Source: Cenococcum geophilum 1.58
Taxonomy: Eukaryota > Ascomycota > Dothideomycetes > Gloniales > Gloniaceae
Assembly: GCA_001692895.1 (NCBI GenBank)
Contig: KV748200.1
Coordinates: forward strand, 1,872,914-1,936,913
Reading direction: 5' to 3'
DNA: 64,000 bases
The position numbers were made by a program, and so were the translations under genes. The notes under the pieces are model-generated. The model saw only the letters and a program-made list of their open reading frames with translations. It made no database searches and was not told the DNA's origin. Positions 57,894 through 64,000 of this stretch are shown here, in pieces. The first letter of the stretch is position 1. Each line of letters starts with the position of its first letter.

Positions 57894-58020
57894 CTAGCAA
57901 CTCTTCTTTTTATGGTTGCCATTTATATATATATAAATAGACAGGATATAATGATACTAGATAGTGTACAACAAGACTAAACACTATATAACAATGCAGC
58001 AGTTGGCGAAGACGGGTAGG

Positions 58021-58081
58021 CCGCTAAGGCGCTAGTAGTAAGCGAGCTAATGGCGATTTTNTATCCNNGGGATNNAAAATC
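58021..58081 (-). repeat. Block P3 and hairpin P2 in the copia A3 3' region
   Basis: P3 is at 58021-58048 (CCGCTAAGGCGCTAG... on the plus strand) and P2 at 58055-58081, the latter with several N but with GATTTT/AAAATC arms visible. Confidence 0.75.
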
Positions 58082-58160
58082 CTAATTNGCTNGATTAAGT
58101 TAGGGTCTGNAGAATNTTATACTCTAAAAAGTCTTAGCAAGAGAATCTAACTAATTAGAC

Positions 58161-58183
58161 AACTTTAACCGCCGGTTAAAGTT
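58161..58183 (-). repeat. Shared palindrome P1, copia A3 copy
   Basis: Arms AACTTTAACC/GGTTAAAGTT. The context AAAGTCTTAGCA...ATCTAACTAATTAGAC before it is nearly the same as in gypsy B. Confidence 0.85.
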
Positions 58184-58239
58184 CCTGGATATCTTAAGAC
58201 CTTATATAACTAAGAAATTTCTAGGGACTCCCTTTTAAC

Positions 58240-61200
58240 CCAACCTTTAACTTATATACGTAGAGTATTTATATTAATAAACGTCTCTAGTGCCTTATTT
58301 GGGTTTGCCTTTATTATTATATCTACCGGGTTATCTTAGCTATTAATCTATTAAATCTTAAAGAGTTCTTAACGCTTATAGGATTGCTAAAGTACCATAA
58401 TATTAATTATAAGGCGCTTCTCTTTTGTAGTATTAAGCTTAACTAAACACTTATAGAGGGAATATAAGTCGGTGTACACGATTATAGGGATAACAAAAAG
58501 TTCGAGTTAATCTATAATTATCTTTAGGGTAGTTCTAATTGCAATTGCTATATTAACTCCGCTAACTATTCTATATATCTCTAACGCTAAAACACTTTGG
58601 GTAACGCGCTTACTCTTAGTTAAGCTCTAATAGATAAGATTGCTATAGATTATAAAGTTATTCTCTCTAGTAAATTCGTTTGCGATAATAATCTTATATC
58701 CTAACTAGGAGCTAAAATCTTTATTATTTATAAACGATCTATTAATAAATATAAAGAGCTTAGCGGTAGGAAGATTAATAGGCATATAGAGTAGTCCTTA
58801 ATTAAGATGGTTTATTTACTAGAAAAGACGCTTATTTAGGGCAAGGATATTATCCTTAGTTGGTTCCTAGTATTAGGCGGTAATAGAGAGATCGAATAAA
58901 GCCTTAGGTTAATAGATAGAAGTAACATAAGCTCCGCAAGCGCGTTACTCTACATATCCTTGCTTTAGAAAATTAGCGTTAATAATATTAATCTTTTTAC
59001 CTTAACCCTTCTAGCGCAGAGCAATAGAATCCTTATTTAAGGAGAGGATGCATCCATTAAAGAGTAATAGTGTTGTTAAACTAAGCTTTTCCTTTAGCTT
59101 TGCTATAAGATTTGCCTTTACTAGCTCGTCTTCTTTAAGAGCTAAGAATTAGTCGTCTCCTAAGATAATTATATTATTAGTTTATATACCGATAATTCTA
59201 AATAAAGTTCCTATAGTTATAATAAGGAAGCAGGGATCAAATATAGAAGTAGTTATTAAAAGCTTCTCTTTGTGGTGCTTACTATAGGTAGCCCACTAAT
59301 AAGTTCCTGCTTCTGTAATTCTATATAGTGGCTTAAGCATAACCATAATCGTATCTTTGGGATATTAGTGGCGAATTTACTCTAGAAGGTATGCCAGTAT
59401 TAAGCGCTAAAGGCGCGTCTCTAATTAGGTATAGGCCTAAGTAATATCTTATAAATAAACTACTATTCCATTCTTTATTAAGGAGGGAGCTAGTGTAATA
59501 ATAACTCGCTAACTAGCTTGTTATATTATAGGAGATTACGTAAGAATTACCTCCTTACTATTATTATTATAACCTTAGATAATAAGCCTTAATTTCTTAA
59601 ATAGGGCGTTAGTAGCTTTGCCCTTAATCTTATTAACCATTCTTAACTTAAAGATACGAATTCTATTAAACTTAGTAGGGTTATACTTCTTAAATTTAAA
59701 GACTCCTCTTATAATAAGACCGTTAATCTCCTGCTTGTCGGATGCTTGGAAAGGAGCTCCTAAGGTTATAATATAACCTTCCTTTCGGAGCTATTTTGCA
59801 AGCTTAAAGTTAGCCTTCTTTTTGGCTGTTATAAAGGCCATTAATAACTTAACTTTATTCTTAATGGCGGTAACAAATTATTCTTTAAAATTAATAAGGT
59901 ATTAGTAATTTCGTAATCCCTTTAGGCGACCTCTACCGCGTTATAGTTATGGCGCATCTACTACAATTATATTAGGATTGTAGTCGCCTTCTAGAGTATA
60001 TTAGTCGTAGTTCTCTTCTAGGGCATCTTCTAGGGCATTCTGTAAAGGCTTAAAATTATCATCTTTATAGTAAGGCTTAATAACAGTTAAACGGAATTAG
60101 GTAGGTCCGTAAGGCATCTAAATAGTATAAGTTTAACTATTAATTGTAATAAGTTAATATGGGCCTAACTATCCTCCCCTTTTATATTATACGCGTACTT
60201 TAGACTAGAGTAGCAGATCAAGCGCAGTTAAGGTATTTAGGCCATTTCTTATTCCTAGTGCGTTATTAACCTAGCGTATAGCATAGAGGCGTTATACCTC
60301 CTTTATTGCCTTACGAATCGCCTTAGCTTATTATATAATAGAGGGAGATAGTAAAGAATCATTAGTTATTCGTGGGTAGGCGCCAAAGACTAGCAATATA
60401 GGTATAAGTCCATCCGGGCCAGCGGAATTGTTAATAGCTTTAACAGCCATTTATAAGGTAAGTTCTTTGCTAGCGTCCTTTAGTTCTAAAGAGATAATCT
60501 TATATACGCGGCGTAATGGCGTATAATATCGCTCTACTTTTTTAATACTATTATATACCTTAACAGGGACTTCCTTAACCTTAATTGCTATTACCTTTAT
60601 TTATTATTGGAACTCTATAGATAAGAAGTTCTTTTCTGTGTTATAGATGATTTGATTAGGGGGTCCTAGGTAGATATTAATCTAGTATAACTAAAGGGTA
60701 TCCTATGCGTTCCTAGCTAATATATCCTTTAAGAATTATACGGCTTAGAAGGAGGTTAAGAAGTTAATAACTTAGAGTACTGGCTTACCGCTAAGGTATA
60801 TAACGTCGACGATAATATAGAAGTTAAAGTTGTAGTTATCTTTAAGGGTAAACTTAAATCGGCTAGGGGACCTCTGGTTTATTTAGTAGTGGTAGTAGTA
60901 TTTTATAAAATGCTTAATTACCTTAACTTTAACTTTATAGCCTACTTGCTAAAGAACCCTAAGCAATTAGTAAACTAATAGGTAACTAAAATAATAGTGT
61001 AGTTGGCGTAACTCTAACTTAGTTAAATGGCTTTAAGCAACACTCTTTTCTGGTTATTAAAGGAGTAGCTAAGGGTAACCCTACTTACGTATAATAGGCA
61101 CCCGATTATCTCCCTATATAAGCATATTCTTAAGGTTATTAAGCTTAACGCCTAGTTTATCTATATCTCTAATGTAAAATAGAAATAGGGTATTTATAGG

Positions 61201-63108
61201 AACAACGTAAAAAGTAATGTACCCTAAGGGGGTTTAAACCCTAATTGTGCTAAGAGAGATCGCAGTACCTTTGCTAAAACGAATCGTGTGTTGGCCTACC
61301 GTTAAATAGTTAATCTAAACAAAGCTATTAAGCTGCTAAAGGGCTCGAACTTAAGGTTCTCCTACTATAGATACTCCTGCGGCTCCAGTATCCGGCATAA
61401 TACTATAGAAGACGTTTGCTAAGTATCTGTTGTCAAAGGAAAACGCGGAGCTCTCCTTTGGCTCGTTAAAAATATCTAACTTTATAATAAAATGGAGCGT
61501 AGATTAGTTATTAAGAATAGCGACGGTTTGTATACTATTTACCTCACCATACTTAGTAAAGTATTAGTTAGGTAAGTAGTCCTTAATTTCTATATCCATA
61601 AGGAGCTGTTCGGTCTTATTAACCTTACCCTTAAGGTCTTTTACGCCTTCATATTAAACCAGGAAGCTTTAGAAGTAGGCTATAGTAACCTTATAATTTT
61701 TAATGTTTCTTATACTTTAACGGAACTTATTATATGCCTCTTTTTGCTTATTAAGGGAGTGTCTAGTTAACTAGCAATTTGGCTTTTTATAAATATAGTA
61801 CTTCTTCTAGCGATTACTTTGAAATGAACCTCTATAAGGACCTCTATAATTACCTTATGGTCGACGTTAATCGTACCCTTTGCCGTATTCCCTACCACGG
61901 CCGCTATATATTTAATTAGTCTAGTTATAATCGTATTAGTTAGGAATGCTTAGTTAGGTAGGGCTTTTGGTATAGAGCTATTAAGATTCTTATATTTGTA
62001 TTATAGTACCTATAGCGGAGCGTAGCTNAGTATATACTTCTTTAAACGTGTTTATAGGTTTATATAGCGCCAAGTTATACTTAGGAACGCTATAGCATGC
62101 TAAAATAACCTAGTCCCTTAGGCTGTTCTTATTTTAGTAAGTTTTGGTAAGTCCGCGTTAGATTTTCTAGAGTTTATTAAAGAGTAGTTAAAGGTACTCT
62201 AGGCGAGTCGTTATTAGGTTAAAAGCAATAACTCTTTAGAATATAGTCTCCCGCTATTTAGATATATAGAGTTAGCAGTTTTTATTGGTTTTAAAGTAGG
62301 CTCTAGTAAGCTAAAGCATTATATTAAAGCTATAGTTTTTACCTACGATATGGTTATAATAGAACATCGCCGCTCGTCCCTTTAATATAATAGAGAAAGT
62401 ATAATAAAACTAGTGGCGTTAAATTCTAACCTTATTGTAGCAGTTATAAAAGACCTATAGTTTTACTCCAAGTATATTATATAATTCTCCTTTAAACTTT
62501 TTCTCTTCGTCTAAATATACCTTTATTAGATTTATAACTTCTTAAGATAGAGGCTTATTAGTTGGCTAGGATAGAGGAGTTAAAAGTAGTAAAGGTAGAG
62601 GAAGAGCACCTCTAGGTAGTAGAGTACCTTTAGGTAGGAGAGTAGCGTTTTAGGGGTTTTGTTTTAAATTAAAGTTGCCTTCTAAAGAATATAGGTTAGT
62701 TTTAGGTTTCCGTAGTTAACGTATAATCTTAGCTTCCGTCTATACTAGTTCTTTTATACTAATAAGAACGGCGTAAATATTACTAGTAATTAGGTTACCA
62801 TCCTTAGTAATATACACCCCATTCCTTCAGAGGGAGTCTCGAAAATCCTAAATAATATTAATATTACTAAGTGCCTAGGTGTCGGCGGTCCATCCTATAA
62901 AATCCTCCCTAAAGTATTCCCATAACTATAAATCGGCGTAATAGCTATCTTAGTAGAATAGAATATAGTATAGGAGAAAGCCGTTAACTTGTTTTGCGGT
63001 ACAGGTTATTATATTAAAGGTAAATACGTCCTAATCTTTATTAATGAGTTTCGCGTATATAGCTACCCCTAGTAGTAAGGAGTCTCTCTAGTTATTCGGA
63101 GTGGCTAT
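58240..63108 (-). pseudogene. Copia A3 gag-pol polyprotein, RIP-damaged
   Basis: The start codon has become ATA (plus-strand TAT at 63106-63108), aligned to the ATG of A1 and A2. Gag lies at about 63108-61900, protease near 61400-61200, integrase at about 61000-59900, RT at about 59750-59000, and RNase H at about 58850-58260. Stops are TAA/TAG. It adds a third independent copy for reconstructing the family's domain order. Confidence 0.83.
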
Positions 63109-63468
63109 AGTTATATCTTTAGAGGAAGGGAATATTGGTAGTATAGGGATTGTCGTTTAGTACACGTTTGTGACGTATATTTACGATTATAGAGCTTAGA
63201 ACTAGTTCTGGCCTTAAATTGCGAAGACTTATAAAGCGTGTTGTTCTGCGTAATAGACGCAAGAATCTATAATCTAGGGAAGGCTTAGGACCAGTTCTGG
63301 CCTTTAGATCCTTAGATTTATAAAAGAGTTCTATTTAAGGTTTAGAACCAGTTCTAACCTCAAAAGACAGCTTTCCTTAGTACGAGTAGCACTGGTATAG
63401 TGGCTTATCTCTTCTTAGTAAATACCTAGCTGTTCTATAGCATAACTGTAAAGTTAACTACTAATTAG

Positions 63469-63671
63469 TATTAGTTATATAAGGGGGATATTACGTAGCT
63501 ATGGTTCGTAGATAGTATGATGATTGTTATTTCTTATATTTATAGATAGGGGTAAGGGTCGAGGAACTTAAGGTTCCTCGCTACGGTAGTGCCGCGGCGA
63601 CACGTGACGGCAACTTGCCTTACGTGACGGCAATTTGCCTTACATGGCGGCAATTTGCCCTATTCCTAACA
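63469..63671 (-). repeat. Right LTR of copia A3 (5' LTR)
   Basis: 203 bp, TATTAG (TGTTGG before RIP)...CCTAACA, followed by GCCTC. Three 20-bp units lie at about 63598-63660. Confidence 0.92.
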
Positions 63672-64000
63672 GCCTCTACCTAAGAGGAACCTAAAATCTA
63701 GTTAGGATTAAAAATTAAAGATAATAATAATACTATAGACGTGTTAGGTAAAACCTAAATAGATAGTTATATAGCTATACGGTATAAGCGACCTAGGGAT
63801 AACTTAGGAGTAACTCGCCTATAAGGCGCGTACTCTATACATATCTAGGGAAAACCCTTTCTTACCTTATATATAGGTTTCTCCTTTACCCTTAAGGATT
63901 TGTCTATTTATATAAGATATCCTATTATTCTATTATTAGATTCCCTATCTATATTCTTACCTTATATTTAAATCCTTACTAATCCCCTTAAAAGGATAGC

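Larger units (their letters stand above)
57691..63671 (-). mobile_element. Ty1/copia retrotransposon A3, inserted in the second B gypsy
   Basis: 5981 bp with 203-bp LTRs (57691-57893 and 63469-63671) and target duplication GCCTC (57686-57690 and 63672-63676). Inverted relative to A1 and A2. Domains and 3' modules are as in A1. RIP stops throughout, and ambiguous bases at 58061-58116 and 62027. Confidence 0.93.
57206..64000 (+). mobile_element. Second gypsy of family B, split by copia A3, cut by the window end
   Basis: The LTR (57206-57405) and leader (57406-57650) match gypsy B in inverted orientation (25560-25996). The start of gag continues at 57650-57690 and, after copia A3, at 63672-64000, where the sequence matches the complement of about 25490-25520 and onward. 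The pol and 3' LTR lie beyond the window. It sits about 380 bp upstream of the MFS gene. Confidence 0.85.

Noticed and set aside
1-64000. Telomere, CRISPR array, prophage or bacterial operon signals
   Set aside because: No telomeric repeat array, no regularly spaced direct repeats and no bacterial gene organisation. The intron and retroelement types are fungal.
1-64000. Giant Starship-type element or biosynthetic gene cluster around the transporter
   Set aside because: No tyrosine recombinase of the captain type and no synthase, oxidase or regulator gene is visible. The transporter stands alone.

Overview
The window looks like a transposon graveyard from a filamentous ascomycete (Pezizomycotina) that has undergone repeat-induced point mutation (RIP). 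Nearly all of the 64 kb is AT-rich. CpA/TpG dinucleotides have largely become TpA, and old protein frames are broken by TAA/TAG codons that read as former CAA/CAG (or TGG). CpG sites survive much better. Only one gene looks intact: a two-exon major facilitator transporter at 55180-56828 (minus), with a 53-bp GT-AG intron, in a short island of normal composition. I cannot name the species; scattered ambiguous bases suggest a draft assembly.

Layout, left to right. 1-1460: end of a gypsy-type LTR and a degenerate gag-like region. 1461-13762: Ty1/copia element A1 (TSD ACTAA), split in its protease region by a second copia element, F (3930-10209, minus, TSD ATTAC). 13768-15830: AT-rich DNA around a less mutated segment. 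15831-18587: gypsy derivative G (TSD TTAGT) that keeps gag and a chromodomain but no polymerase, and carries a small un-mutated MITE. About 18721-30491: chromodomain gypsy C, interrupted by chromodomain gypsy B (19805-25996, minus, TSD GCCAC). 30492-39685: minus-strand gypsy D, split by copia A2 (31864-38000) and by a solo LTR (39386-39560, TSD GTATT). 39686-45361: copia E. About 45860-50850: a Tad1-like LINE. 50823-53531: a hAT DNA transposon whose 757-codon frame is unshifted and broken only by RIP-type stops. 53600-53930: an unrecognised RIP-damaged frame. 55180-57205: the transporter and its upstream region. 57206-64000: a second B-type gypsy split by copia A3 (57691-63671, minus, TSD GCCTC).

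The nesting gives a relative chronology: B is younger than C, F younger than A1, A2 younger than D, and A3 younger than the second B copy. Three gypsy families carry chromodomain remnants, which fits insertion into heterochromatin and the build-up seen here. The transporter shares no operon or cluster with anything visible.

The most unusual signals are small structured DNA modules in the retroelements. A palindrome with arms AACTTTAACC/GGTTAAAGTT occurs five times, always between pol and the 3' LTR, in both copia A and the unrelated gypsies B and C. A second block of about 28 bp is shared by copia A 3' regions and gypsy B LTRs. Copia A LTRs carry a 20-bp repeat in 2, 3 or 4 copies that tracks LTR length (184, 203, 222 bp), and an LTR hairpin whose stem appears to covary between copies.
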